Assembly: GCF_004348345.1 (NCBI RefSeq)
Contig: NZ_SMJZ01000047.1
Span: 1 to 46,737 of the forward strand
Direction of reading: 5' to 3'
Length of the DNA: 46,737 bases
Source: Nonomuraea longispora
GTDB taxonomy: Bacteria; Actinomycetota; Actinomycetes; Streptosporangiales; Streptosporangiaceae
In this document: positions 7,494-15,330 of the stretch, in pieces
Position numbering within the stretch: position 1 is the first letter of the stretch
How the letters are laid out: the number at the start of each line of letters is the position of its first letter
Notes under the pieces: model-generated
Databases searched by the model: none
The model's input: only the letters and a program-made list of their open reading frames with translations
What the model was told of the DNA's origin: nothing
Program-made: the position numbers and the translations under genes

Positions 7494-7572
7494 CCCGCCC
7501 TCGCGGCCCGTCGAGGCGACCGGTCAGTTTTCGAGAAGCATCGCTCTCATAGCGACCCATAACCTGATGACC

Positions 7573-7668
7573 ATGCACATCACGGTTCACACCACCTCCA
7601 TTCCGCACGACCCGGCGAGCCCCGCGCTCCGGCGGACGGCCTCGCGCCGCGTCCGGGACCCGCGCTGA
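7573..7668 (+). pseudogene. Decayed N-terminal remnant of a VOC (glyoxalase-fold) protein
   Basis: Starting at the ATG at 7573 the sequence reads MHITVHTTSIPHDPASPALR. This is close to the conserved start of a common actinobacterial VOC family (M-x-ITIH-x-x-x-LPHDDPDASLAFYRD). After the HD motif two codon-sized losses and a shift of register destroy the match. The DNA still resembles the expected GCGAGCC, GGGACGGCCTCG and GTCCGGGAC codons, but the frame ends in TGA at 7666. An AT-rich TAACCT just upstream (7561-7566) looks like a surviving -10 of a leaderless promoter. I interpret this as a truncated, frameshifted gene, not an expressed peptide. Confidence 0.55.
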
Positions 7669-7683
7669 GCCGATCCGCCGCTC

Positions 7684-8931
7684 ATGGTCTCGCACGCGCC
7701 TTCCGTGCTCCGACGTCTCGTCCCCGCCGCCTACCGGCCGGTGCTCGCCCACCGACTGTTCCGGCGGCTGATCCTCGGCTTCGCCGTCTCCTATCTCGGG
7801 GACGGCATGAGCTTCGTCGCCGTGGCATGGCTCGCCATCGAGCTCGCGCCGCAGGCGAGCGCGGGGTTGTGGGTCGGCGGCGCGGTGGCCGCGTACACGA
7901 TGCCGGGCGTGGCCGGCGCGCTGGTGCTGGGCCGGCGCCTGCGACGGGTGCCGGCCAGGTGGGTGCTGCTCGCCGACAACGTGGTGCGCGGCGTGTTCCT
8001 CGGCGTCGTGCCGCTCGCCTGGTTCGCGGGGCTCCTCAGCCTGCCGCTGTACGTCGCGCTGCTCGCGGTCTCGTCCCTACTGCACGCGTGGGGCAGCGCG
8101 GCCAAGTACACGCTGCTGGCCGAGCTGCTGCCGGGCGAGCATCGGCTCGCCGCGAACACCCTCGTCAGCTCGCTCGAATTCGCCGCCACGATCGCCGGGC
8201 CCGCGATCGCGGGTGTGCTGGTGACGTACGTGAGCACGGCGCTCGTGGTCGGCCTGGACGCCCTCACCTACGTCTTCCTCGCCGTGGTCGTGCTGCGCAC
8301 CCGCCTGCCCGGATCGGGGCGGGTCTCCCCCGTCGACCGGACGGCCGCCCGCGGCGGGCTCGCGTTGTTGCGCTCCCATCCCGAGTTGCTCGGGCTGCTG
8401 ACGCTCACCTGGTTCTTCAACCTGCTGTACGGCCCGGTCGAGGTGGCACTGCCGCTCCACGTGACCCACGATCTGGGCGCGCCGGGCACGCTGCTCGGCC
8501 TGTACTGGATGGTGTTCGGCGTCGGAGCCGTGTTCGGCGGGCTGGCCGTCGGCGCGCTGCGGCGGCTGCCGCTCTGGCCCGTGACCGTCGGCATCGTGCT
8601 CGGCTGGGGGATCCTGCTGCTGCCGTTCGGGTTCGGCGCGCCGACGGCCGTGACCGTCGTGTGCTTCGGGCTCGGCGGCGCCGTCTACGGGCCGTTCGTG
8701 GCGCTGTCGGTGACGCTCATGCAGGCCAAGGCGCCGCCGGAGCACCTGGCCGCGATGCTGGCCGCCCGCAGCGCGGCGCTGCTCACGGCAGCGCCGCTCG
8801 GCACCGCTCTGGGCGGGCCGGTCACGACGGCGCTGGGCGCGCAGGCGACGCTCGGCGTCTCAGGACTCGCCACCGTCGTGCTCGGAGCCCTCGCGTGCGT
8901 CCTGTTGCCGGCCGGCCGCCGCAGGCGGTGA
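7684..8931 (+). CDS. MFS transporter (multidrug-efflux-like)
   Basis: This encodes 415 residues with about 12 hydrophobic helices arranged as two six-helix halves, typical of the major facilitator superfamily. After a short N-terminus it begins LILGFAVSYLGDGMSFVAVAWLAIEL, a pattern of the MFS_3/enterobactin-exporter-like group. A central loop near 215-230 is rich in Arg and Pro. These are proton-driven exporters of drugs, siderophores or metabolites; no substrate can be inferred. The ATG at 7684 has no clear ribosome binding site, so the true start could be a few codons off. It follows the VOC remnant, which may once have been an antibiotic-modifying or binding partner, but this is speculative. 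Confidence 0.85.
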   Translation: MVSHAPSVLRRLVPAAYRPVLAHRLFRRLILGFAVSYLGDGMSFVAVAWLAIELAPQASAGLWVGGAVAAYTMPGVAGALVLGRRLRRVPARWVLLADNVVRGVFLGVVPLAWFAGLLSLPLYVALLAVSSLLHAWGSAAKYTLLAELLPGEHRLAANTLVSSLEFAATIAGPAIAGVLVTYVSTALVVGLDALTYVFLAVVVLRTRLPGSGRVSPVDRTAARGGLALLRSHPELLGLLTLTWFFNLLYGPVEVALPLHVTHDLGAPGTLLGLYWMVFGVGAVFGGLAVGALRRLPLWPVTVGIVLGWGILLLPFGFGAPTAVTVVCFGLGGAVYGPFVALSVTLMQAKAPPEHLAAMLAARSAALLTAAPLGTALGGPVTTALGAQATLGVSGLATVVLGALACVLLPAGRRRR

Positions 8932-8987
8932 GCAGGGCGGCCGGGACCGAGCGCTGGGGCGCCTTTGGCCCGGCCGCACGCCTCCGC

Positions 8988-10244
8988 CTATGTGGCCTTG
9001 TGCCTGGCAGTCGCCTGGTCGCGTGCGACCATGACGGTGACCCGGTGCACCAGCCATTCCAGCGGCCCGCGCTGGATCCATCGCAGCCACAGCGGCGAGA
9101 AGACGAAGGCGAAGACGACCATGCCGGCGAACAGGGTGAAGGCGTAGGGCGGGTCGCCGGCCGTCCGCTCGATGACGACCTGGTGGGCGGCGTACCACGT
9201 CAGCGACAGGCTTCCCGCGGCGGTCAGCGGCAGCAGCGCCCGCTGCCAGCCCGGCCGCTGCAGCAGCGTGAGGAACCCGGCCAGCAGCAGCAGGCCGACC
9301 CCGACCATCATCGGCGCCATCGGGATGCTCAGCGCGTACAGCTGGTGCGGCGGCAGGGTCAGCACCGACGCCCACGGCTGCACCATCGGCCCGCCCGCGG
9401 ACTTCATCATGTCCGCCAGCGCCCGCTCGGCGCCCAGCGGGACGAGCGCCACCCACGACACCAGCCAGGAGACGGCCACGAGCAGCGCGCCGCAGCCGGC
9501 CATCTTCGCACGCACGGCGCGGCTGCGCAGGTCGAGCCGTCCGATGGCCAGCCCGGCCAGCAGCAGCGGGATCGCGTACGGCGTCTGGAAGCCACCGCCC
9601 AGTAGCAGCTGGTGCACCTTCGCGAGCCAGTCCTGCGGGTTCAGCAGCACCGCCAGGCCGAAGGCCTGCTCGGCACCGGCGCTGTTCATCGGGGAGATGG
9701 CCCAATCGCGGCCGTGGTTGAGCACGATGAAGCAGAAGACGGGGAGCGCGGCCCCGAGGACGCCGGCGGCCGCCAGCAGCGTGCCCGGGCGCAGCCGTAC
9801 CAGCGGGATCAGCAGCAGCAGCCACACGGCGTAGAATTCGAGGATCGACAGGTTCATGCCGGACAGCTGATCCACGCACAGGCTGATCAGGAACAGCATG
9901 ACCGCGCGGACGGCCAGCCGTTTCCTGGCCGTCGCCAGCCGGTCGCCGCCGAACGGCGCCGGCCCGCCGGTCATGAGCGCCACCGAGATGCCGGCCATCA
10001 GCACGAACAGGCTCATCGAGCGGCCGGAGACGGTGTGCTCGACCCAGTCGAGCACACCTGGTTTGTCCGGCATGGGAGCGGGGCCGAGCCAGCCGGTCGG
10101 GCTGACGTGCATGTAGACCATGCCGACGATGGCCAGCGCCCGCACGGCGTCCAGCCCCGGCAGCCGCCCCCGTGGGGGCCGGGAGCTGACCGTCGGCTGA
10201 GCGCCCGGCGGGGCGTCATGGGGAACGTCCACGGGATGGTTCAT
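8988..10244 (-). CDS. DUF418-type membrane protein / heparan N-acetyltransferase-like acyltransferase
   Basis: This encodes 418 residues with about ten hydrophobic helices. The N-terminal segment RLPGLDAVRALAIVGMVYMHV matches the first helix of the heparan-alpha-glucosaminide N-acetyltransferase-like and OpgC/DUF418 acyltransferase families. The C-terminus FSPLWLRWIQRGPLEWLVHR is the characteristic end of DUF418 proteins. Such proteins are thought to move acyl groups across the membrane onto external glycans, but few are characterised. The ATG at 10244 is preceded by GGGAGG ten bases upstream. It stands alone on the minus strand and ends about 56 bases from the convergent MFS gene. Substrate unknown. 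Confidence 0.82.
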   Translation of the reverse strand: MNHPVDVPHDAPPGAQPTVSSRPPRGRLPGLDAVRALAIVGMVYMHVSPTGWLGPAPMPDKPGVLDWVEHTVSGRSMSLFVLMAGISVALMTGGPAPFGGDRLATARKRLAVRAVMLFLISLCVDQLSGMNLSILEFYAVWLLLLIPLVRLRPGTLLAAAGVLGAALPVFCFIVLNHGRDWAISPMNSAGAEQAFGLAVLLNPQDWLAKVHQLLLGGGFQTPYAIPLLLAGLAIGRLDLRSRAVRAKMAGCGALLVAVSWLVSWVALVPLGAERALADMMKSAGGPMVQPWASVLTLPPHQLYALSIPMAPMMVGVGLLLLAGFLTLLQRPGWQRALLPLTAAGSLSLTWYAAHQVVIERTAGDPPYAFTLFAGMVVFAFVFSPLWLRWIQRGPLEWLVHRVTVMVARDQATARHKAT

Positions 10245-10517
10245 TTCTGGTAGGCCTCCCAAGACAGGGGCATGGTCCCGGCTTTCTCCGCCTGCTCGGC
10301 GAATTCGATGTCTTTCTCAGTGCGTCACGGAATTTCTCCGCGGGGGAACGCCTCGCGGCTTGCCGGCGGGCGCTTCCCGGCCGCCGTACCGGCCCTGACG
10401 AGCAGGCCGGTACGGCACTCGGCTCCTCGAAGGAGCTTCACGGCGTCCACCGTAAAGGCGGTGGCCGTCGATTCATTTCAGCTTTCACATCGAAATGCCA
10501 GCGGTAATCCATAGGTC
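10245..10517. other. Intergenic region with three consecutive hairpins
   Basis: There is no convincing gene here. It holds the ribosome binding site of the DUF418 gene, then a perfect 12-bp inverted repeat (listed separately). A second hairpin GCTCCT-CGA-AGGAGC (10422-10436) and a third stem, CACGGC with CCACC pairing to GGTGG (about 10439-10470), follow. A 24-codon minus-strand frame starting at about 10512 with an AT-rich upstream could be a tiny leaderless gene, but nothing else supports it. Confidence 0.4.
10383..10416. terminator. Perfect 12-bp inverted repeat, strong hairpin
   Basis: GCCGTACCGGCC (10383-10394) and GGCCGGTACGGC (10405-10416) are perfect reverse complements with a 10-base loop, in the gap between two divergent genes. 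In this orientation neither neighbour needs a terminator here. It may be a relic of a deleted gene, an operator, or an insulator before the promoter at 10518. Confidence 0.45.
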
Positions 10518-10544
10518 TTGTAACAATGCGCGGCAATGTATTAT
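10518..10544 (+). promoter_or_regulatory. Promoter for the lipoprotein-cseBC operon, probably leaderless
   Basis: In an unusually AT-rich patch, TTGTAA (10518-10523) and TATTAT (10539-10544) form a -35/-10 pair with a 15-base spacer, or 16 if the -35 is read as CTTGTA. The expected transcription start falls at or next to the ATG at 10552, and no ribosome binding site is present. This implies a leaderless mRNA. Confidence 0.55.
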
Positions 10545-10551
10545 CTGCGGC

Positions 10552-11136
10552 ATGTCGTTGAGAAAACCGCTCGCCGTCGCGGGCGCCGTGCTGTGCGGGC
10601 TGGCCCTGGCCGGGTCGGCTGTCGTGGCCGGGTGCGGGATCGATCCGCGGGTGCGAGTGGAAGGGCAGCCCAGCCAGGGCACGGCCTCGCCCACGCCGGC
10701 GCAGACGGCCGCCGGCACCCGGTCCGACCTGGACGGGATGCAGGTGCTGAGCGAGGATCCGCGCCTGGGCACGCGGGAGACGGCCGCGATCAGACGGTGT
10801 GAGCACGGCAGGTTCCCCGTCCACGCCGAGGAGGTCTCCCTGTCCGGCGACTGGGGGCACGTCGACCTGGTGGTCGTCACCGTCTACGTCTGCCCGGGCC
10901 GCGCCTGCGGCTATGAGGGCACTCGTGGCACCTACGTCTACCGTCTCACCGGAGGGCAGCCGGACCGGCGCGTCTACGCCCACGAGGGCGTGGGCAGCCG
11001 CGTCGAGGTCCGCGACGCCGCCCTGGTCCTGGTGCGGCCGGAATACCGGCCGGGCGACGCCGCCTCCTGCCCGACCGCCACGAGGGAGACGCCGCTTCGC
11101 TGGAGCGGCCGCACGCTCGTCCTCGACGGCGCGTGA
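10552..11136 (+). CDS. Putative lipoprotein preceding CseB/CseC
   Basis: This encodes 194 residues. The N-terminus SLRKPLAVAGAVLCGLALAG ends in a lipobox VVAGC, followed by a Pro/Thr/Ala-rich linker. The rest is a small soluble domain with four cysteines after the lipid-anchored one (RRCEHG, YVCPGRACGY, AASCPTA), which could form disulfides outside the membrane. I do not recognise the domain. Its place directly ahead of a CseB-type regulator and CseC-type kinase mirrors Streptomyces sigE-cseA-cseB-cseC, where cseA encodes a lipoprotein that tunes the cell-envelope stress response. Homology to CseA itself is not shown by sequence. The ATG at 10552 was chosen because the signal peptide and -10 box both point to it. 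Confidence 0.72.
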   Translation: MSLRKPLAVAGAVLCGLALAGSAVVAGCGIDPRVRVEGQPSQGTASPTPAQTAAGTRSDLDGMQVLSEDPRLGTRETAAIRRCEHGRFPVHAEEVSLSGDWGHVDLVVVTVYVCPGRACGYEGTRGTYVYRLTGGQPDRRVYAHEGVGSRVEVRDAALVLVRPEYRPGDAASCPTATRETPLRWSGRTLVLDGA

Positions 11137-11164
11137 GACGACACGAAGGATGGACAGGGATTTC

Positions 11165-11863
11165 ATGGACGCCGCCGAGACCCCGCACGTGCTGTTCGTC
11201 GAGGACGACGAGGTGATCCGGGAAGTGACCCAGCTGACCCTCGAACGCGACGGCCTGACGGTCACGACCGCCGCCGACGGGATGGCCGGGCTGGAGGCCT
11301 TCCGCGCCCGCACTCCCGACGTGGTGCTGCTGGACGTGATGTTGCCCGGCATGAACGGCGTGAGCCTGTGCCGGCGCATCCGCGAGGAGAGCCTCGTCCC
11401 GGTGATCATGGTGTCGGCCCGCGACGACGCCGTCGACGTCGTCGTCGGCCTGGAGGCCGGGGCCGACGACTACGTCACCAAGCCCTTCGACGGCTCGGTC
11501 CTGCTGGCCCGCATCCGCGCGGTGCTGCGCCGCACGACGCAGGGCGGCGCTCCAGCCGGACGGCGGGCCCGCCCGCTGCGCTTCGGCGACGTGGAGATCG
11601 ACGTCGACGGCATGCGGGTGCTGCGCGGCGGCAGGCCGGTGGCGCTCACCCCGACCGAGATGCGGCTGCTGCTGCGCTTCGCCGAGTCGCCCGGCGTGGT
11701 GCTCAGCAGGGACGTGCTGCTGGAAAGCGTCTGGGACTACGCTTACGGCGGCGACTCGCGGCTGGCCGACATCCACGTGCAGCGGCTGCGCACCAAGATC
11801 GGCGGCGACCGCATCGAGACGGTACGCGGCTTCGGCTACAAGCTGCGCGCGGAGGGCGAGTGA
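11165..11863 (+). CDS. cseB: OmpR-family response regulator, CseB type
   Basis: This encodes 232 residues. The receiver domain (about 6-120) shows VLFVEDDEVIRE with the acidic pair, phospho-acceptor Asp57 in VVLLDVMLPG, Ser84 and Lys106 in VTKPFDG. A winged-helix DNA-binding domain follows (about 135-232), with LTPTEMRLLLRFAESPG and DIHVQRLRTKI and the terminal RGFGYKL. The wording of the receiver closely matches Streptomyces CseB, which drives the cell-envelope stress sigma factor SigE. No sigE gene is present here, so the output must lie elsewhere or differ. The ATG at 11165 has AGGGA nearby; the ATG at 11150 is an alternative. It overlaps cseC by four bases. Confidence 0.88.
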   Translation: MDAAETPHVLFVEDDEVIREVTQLTLERDGLTVTTAADGMAGLEAFRARTPDVVLLDVMLPGMNGVSLCRRIREESLVPVIMVSARDDAVDVVVGLEAGADDYVTKPFDGSVLLARIRAVLRRTTQGGAPAGRRARPLRFGDVEIDVDGMRVLRGGRPVALTPTEMRLLLRFAESPGVVLSRDVLLESVWDYAYGGDSRLADIHVQRLRTKIGGDRIETVRGFGYKLRAEGE

Positions 11864-13122
11864 GGTTCCCGCGCGCGAGGGGTCCACGGCGGATGAGCCT
11901 GCGCTGGAAGATCAGTGCCACGGTCGCCGCGGTCAGCGTCGTCGTGGCGGTGGCGCTGAGCCTCATCGTCCATCTCGCCTACGCCCGCAAGCAGGCCGAC
12001 GACGCCCACCGCCTGCAGGCCGAACGCATCCAGCTGCTGCTGCGCGAATATCACCGCGGCAGCCAGCCGGCCTTCGGCAGCCGGCTGGACGACCCGGCCG
12101 TGCCCGCAGACCTGCGGGCGGCGGTGCGCGGCGGGAAGGTCGCCACCGCGCTGCGCCAGACCTCCGAGGGCACCTTCATCTGGGCGGCGGCCGGCACCGG
12201 CGACCACGTGCTGTCCTTGCGCTCCGACTACCGGGACAGCCTCGGCGACCTGGCCGCGCTCGACCGGGTCCTGCTGCTGGGCTCGGCCGCGGTCGTCGCC
12301 GGCGGCACCCTGGCCGGGATCGCGATAGGCGCGCGGCTGTCGGACCGGCTGCGCCGGGCCGCGACCGCCGCCCGGCACGTCAGCGCCGGCGACCCCACCG
12401 TCCGGGTGGGCGCGGCGATCGGCGGCCGCTCCCACGACGAGGCCACCGAGCTCGCCCACGCCGTCGACGCGATGGCCGGCGCCCTGCAGGCCCGCCTCGA
12501 AGCCGAACGCCGGGTCACCGCCGACATCGCCCACGAGCTGCGCACCCCGCTGACCGGCCTCACGACCGCCGCCGAGCTGCTGCCGCCCGGCAGGATGACC
12601 GACATCGTGCAGGAGCGCACCAAGGCCCTGCGCGCCCTCGTCGAAGACGTGCTGGAGGTGGCCCGCCTCGACACCGCCACAGAGCGCCCCGCCCTGTCCG
12701 ACGTCGCGCTCGGGGAGTTCACCACGCACCGCGCGGCCGCTCTCGCACCGGACGCGCGGGTCGTGGTCCGCGTCGGCACCGTCGTGGCCACCGACCCGCG
12801 CCGCCTGGAGCGCATCCTGGCCAACCTGCTCACCAACGCCACCCGGCACGGCCGGCCGCCGATCACCGTGGTCGTCGACGGACCCCGCGTCACCGTCCGC
12901 GACCGTGGCCCCGGCTTCCCCGGCCACCTGCTGCGCGACGGGCCGGCGAGGTTCCGCAAGGGCGGCGACCGCACCACCCCCGGCCACGGCCTCGGCCTGA
13001 CCATCGCCGCGGGCCAGGCCGCCGTCCTGGGCGCCCGGCTCACCTTCGCCAACCCGCGGGAAGGCGGCGCTCTGGCCACGCTCGACCTCGCCCCCGCCGC
13101 CGGCGGCGAACCCTCCCCGTGA
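11860..13122 (+). CDS. cseC: Sensor histidine kinase, CseC type
   Basis: This encodes 420 residues from the GTG at 11860, which overlaps the cseB stop as GTGA and has GGAGGG just upstream. Two membrane helices (about 19-40 and 136-156) enclose a roughly 95-residue extracytoplasmic sensor. HAMP sequence follows, then the dimerisation/phospho-acceptor helix with His225 in DIAHELRTPL. The catalytic ATPase domain has the N box ILANLLTNATRHG, DRGPGFPG and GHGLGLTIA. It is expected to phosphorylate CseB in response to an envelope signal, possibly modulated by the lipoprotein encoded two genes upstream. The final residues are Pro/Ala-rich. Starting at the ATG at 11893 would remove eleven Arg-rich residues. 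Confidence 0.88.
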   Translation: MRFPRARGPRRMSLRWKISATVAAVSVVVAVALSLIVHLAYARKQADDAHRLQAERIQLLLREYHRGSQPAFGSRLDDPAVPADLRAAVRGGKVATALRQTSEGTFIWAAAGTGDHVLSLRSDYRDSLGDLAALDRVLLLGSAAVVAGGTLAGIAIGARLSDRLRRAATAARHVSAGDPTVRVGAAIGGRSHDEATELAHAVDAMAGALQARLEAERRVTADIAHELRTPLTGLTTAAELLPPGRMTDIVQERTKALRALVEDVLEVARLDTATERPALSDVALGEFTTHRAAALAPDARVVVRVGTVVATDPRRLERILANLLTNATRHGRPPITVVVDGPRVTVRDRGPGFPGHLLRDGPARFRKGGDRTTPGHGLGLTIAAGQAAVLGARLTFANPREGGALATLDLAPAAGGEPSP

Positions 13123-13128
13123 TATGAT
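13123..13128 (+). promoter_or_regulatory. -10 box of a leaderless promoter (TATGAT)
   Basis: TATGAT begins one base after the cseC stop and ends nine bases before the ATG at 13138. There is no ribosome binding site between them. This suggests the SnoaL-like gene has its own leaderless transcript. The -35 region is GC-rich and unconvincing. Confidence 0.45.
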
Positions 13129-13137
13129 CGTTTTGTC

Positions 13138-13560
13138 ATGGACACTCATGACACTTCCCGGCCTCACGTCGTGCTCGCGGGCGACCCCGCCGGCGCCGCC
13201 GCCCGTTTCGTGGCGGCCATGAACACCCACGACCCTGCGGCCCTCGACCACGTCTACGAGGACGACGCCGTGCTCGTCCCCGTCCCCGGCCATCCCGTCG
13301 CCGGCGCCGGCCTCCTGGCCGCCAACGAGCACCTGCGGAGCTTCGGCCTGCCGATCGAGGCGTGTCCCAGGCACGTGTACGTCGCCGGCGACATCGCCCT
13401 GCTCATCGTCGACTGGTCGATGCGCGGCACCGCGAGGGACGGCAGCCAGATCGACCTGTCCGGGACGGCCACCGACGTCGTCCGGTGCGGCCCGGACGGC
13501 CGGTGGCGCTACGTCATCGACAACCCCCACGGCACGGCCTCACCGCCGCTGAGCCCCTGA
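13138..13560 (+). CDS. SnoaL-like / NTF2-fold protein (DUF4440 type)
   Basis: This encodes 140 residues, the usual size of a single NTF2-like domain. Characteristic pieces are FVAAMNTHDPAALDHVYEDDAVLVPVPGHPVAG (helix plus cone wall), an alpha segment LLAANEHLRSFGLPI, and beta strands HVYVAGDIALLIVDWSM and RDGSQIDLSGTATDVVR ending in WRYVIDNPHG. Family members include cyclases, isomerases and steroid delta-isomerase-like hydratases as well as proteins of no known activity. No catalytic set is recognisable, so function is open. It lies between cseC and a convergent acyl-CoA synthetase and probably has its own promoter. Confidence 0.82.
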   Translation: MDTHDTSRPHVVLAGDPAGAAARFVAAMNTHDPAALDHVYEDDAVLVPVPGHPVAGAGLLAANEHLRSFGLPIEACPRHVYVAGDIALLIVDWSMRGTARDGSQIDLSGTATDVVRCGPDGRWRYVIDNPHGTASPPLSP

Positions 13561-13587
13561 CCGGCCGCCGCCCCTGACCGGCCGCCG
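13554..13587 (+). repeat. 17-bp tandem duplication across a stop codon
   Basis: The unit CCCCTGACCGGCCGCCG occurs twice back to back (13554-13570 and 13571-13587). The first copy contains the TGA of the SnoaL-like gene. It looks like a recent slippage duplication. Confidence 0.8.
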
Positions 13588-13606
13588 CCTCGTCCGCCCG
13601 GCGGCC
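13580..13606. terminator. Hairpin between convergent genes
   Basis: GGCCGCC (13580-13586) pairs with GGCGGCC (13600-13606) over a 13-base loop, between the SnoaL-like gene and the convergent acyl-CoA synthetase. It is a likely shared terminator. Confidence 0.5.
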
Positions 13607-13634
13607 CGTCGGGTGGGCCGCGGCGCCGGCTGGG

Positions 13635-15173
13635 TCAGTCGCCGGTGAGCCGGGCGCGGTCGACCTTGCCGGTCGGGTTGCGCGGCACCGACGGCACGAA
13701 CACGATGTCACGCGGCACCTTGAAGCCCGCCAGCTCCGCCTTCACCGCGCTCCTGAGCTCGTCGGCCGACAGGGTGACGCCCTCCTCCGCGACCACGTAC
13801 GCCGCCAGCCGCTGGCCGTACTCCTCGTCGGGCACGCCCAGCACGGCCACGTCGGCGACGCCCGGCAGGCGGGCCAGGAGGTTCTCGACCTCCTGCGGGA
13901 AGACGTTCTCCCCGCCGGAGACGATCATGTCGTCGTCGCGGCCGTCGATGAACAGCAACCCTCGCTCGTCCCGGTGCCCCAGGTCGCCCGTGCTCATCAG
14001 CTCGCCCGCCCGCGCGCCAGACGCCAGTCCGCCGCCGACCAGGACCCGCCCCACCTCGCCCGGCGGCAGTTCCTCCCCGTCCGGTCCCGCGATCCGCACG
14101 GTGGCGCCGCGCGGCGGGCGGCCGATCGTCTCGGGGGCATCCCGCAGGTTCCCGGGCGTGGCGAGGGCCACCCAGCCGGCCTCGGTGGAGCCGTACAGGT
14201 TGTGCAGCACCTCGCCGTAGGCGTCCATGAACGCGGTGGCGAGGTCCGGCCGGAGCGCGGCGCCGCCGGAGACCACCACCCGCAGGGCGGGCAGGTCGCG
14301 GGGCTCGCGGGCCAGCAGCCGTGACAGCATGGCGGGCACGGCGACCAGCGCGCCGGCCCGGTGCCGCTCCAGGGCGTCGAGCACGGCGTCGGGGTCGAAT
14401 CGGCGCATCAGGATGACGGGACATCCGAGCACGAGCGCGACCGCGTACCAAAGGATGCCGAGCCCGTGGAACAGCGGCGGCGCGATGAGCATCGGCTCGC
14501 CGCCGCGCACCGGCACGGTGGCGAGCATTGAGACGAAAGGCTCGGCCAGTTCCGCCATCGACAGCCGCCGGGGCGCGCCCTTGGGCAGGCCGGTCGTGCC
14601 CGAGGTGAGCAGCACCAGCCGTCCCGGCCGCCTCGGCACCGGAGCGGGCGGGGCGCCGGAGCGCATGAGCTCGTCGAGATCGTCGGCGCGCCGACCGGCG
14701 AAGTCCACCGGCGGCAGGCCGGGCGCGGCGATGAGCACGCCGACCTGTTCGCGGCGCAGCACGTCGCGCAGGGCCGGGCCGGCCAGCCCGGTGTTGAGCA
14801 GCAGCAGGTCCGCGCCCAGCCGGGACACGGCCGCGACCGCCTCGGCGAACCCTCGGTGGTTGGGCCACATGACCGCCACCGTGGTCCCCTCTCCCACGCC
14901 GAGCCGGTGGTACAGGCCGCCGGCCAGCGCGGCGGCGCGCTCGTCCAGTTCGGCGAACGTGAGCGCTCCGTCCTCGTCCAGGATCGCCTGCCGGTCCGGC
15001 CAGCGCGCCGCCGCCATCGCCAGCCCGGCGGCGGGGGTCACGTGGAAATGCCGGTACGCCTCCACCACCCGGGCGAGCGCGGCAGGGTGGACCGGGCGCA
15101 GCAGCCCGTTGCGGGTGAGGGCGACCGCGGCCTCCGCGCCGAACTCGCCCAGCTCGATCAGCCTCTCGATCAT
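13635..15173 (-). CDS. AMP-dependent acyl-CoA synthetase/ligase
   Basis: This encodes 512 residues, a complete adenylate-forming enzyme of the ANL superfamily. It activates a carboxylic acid with ATP to an acyl-AMP and then to acyl-CoA. Motifs occur in order: the P-loop LLTSGTTGLPKG near 191-202, LYGSTEAGW (A5), STGDLGHRD (A7), GRDDDMIVSGGENVFP (A8 hinge) and the catalytic Lys in NPTGKVDRARL at the C-terminus. The N-terminal extension MIERLIELGEFGAEAAVALTRNGLL is typical of actinobacterial fatty-acyl/FadD-like members. Substrate chain length cannot be read from sequence. It is monocistronic on the minus strand with AGGGG upstream of the ATG. Confidence 0.9.
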   Translation of the reverse strand: MIERLIELGEFGAEAAVALTRNGLLRPVHPAALARVVEAYRHFHVTPAAGLAMAAARWPDRQAILDEDGALTFAELDERAAALAGGLYHRLGVGEGTTVAVMWPNHRGFAEAVAAVSRLGADLLLLNTGLAGPALRDVLRREQVGVLIAAPGLPPVDFAGRRADDLDELMRSGAPPAPVPRRPGRLVLLTSGTTGLPKGAPRRLSMAELAEPFVSMLATVPVRGGEPMLIAPPLFHGLGILWYAVALVLGCPVILMRRFDPDAVLDALERHRAGALVAVPAMLSRLLAREPRDLPALRVVVSGGAALRPDLATAFMDAYGEVLHNLYGSTEAGWVALATPGNLRDAPETIGRPPRGATVRIAGPDGEELPPGEVGRVLVGGGLASGARAGELMSTGDLGHRDERGLLFIDGRDDDMIVSGGENVFPQEVENLLARLPGVADVAVLGVPDEEYGQRLAAYVVAEEGVTLSADELRSAVKAELAGFKVPRDIVFVPSVPRNPTGKVDRARLTGD

Positions 15174-15300
15174 CGACGTACCCCTAGGCCTTTCTCACCG
15201 GAGGAAGTACGCGTACCCGCTCAGCCTGTACGGGAACCTCGCGGTGCCGCGATCAGCCGCCGCCGGGCCCGACGTCGCGGCGTGAGCACGCACCCGGCGC

Positions 15301-15330
15301 TTGACACCGCGCGGACGGCACGGTTGTAAT
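15301..15330 (+). promoter_or_regulatory. Near-consensus sigma-70 promoter with long leader
   Basis: TTGACA (15301-15306) and TGTAAT (15325-15330) are separated by 18 bases. Transcription would begin near 15337, leaving about 250 bases of leader before the alpha/beta-hydrolase GTG at 15591. The leader contains a hairpin GCCGCC-loop-GGCGGC (about 15351-15370) and a six-codon frame starting at 15405. No known riboswitch class was recognised in it. The rest of 15174-15590 has no gene that I can support. Confidence 0.6.

Noticed and set aside
10440..10512. 24-codon minus-strand frame with an AT-rich upstream, possible leaderless micro-gene
   Set aside because: There is only start context to support it; composition and hairpins in the region explain it equally well.
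10637..10646. GGATCGATCC palindrome resembling the AATCGATT operators
   Set aside because: It lies inside the lipoprotein coding sequence just after the lipobox and lacks the AATCGATT core, so it is treated as chance.
13635..15173. Acyl-CoA synthetase as part of a polyketide or peptide biosynthetic cluster
   Set aside because: There is no carrier protein, ketosynthase or condensation domain anywhere in the window; it looks like an isolated metabolic gene.
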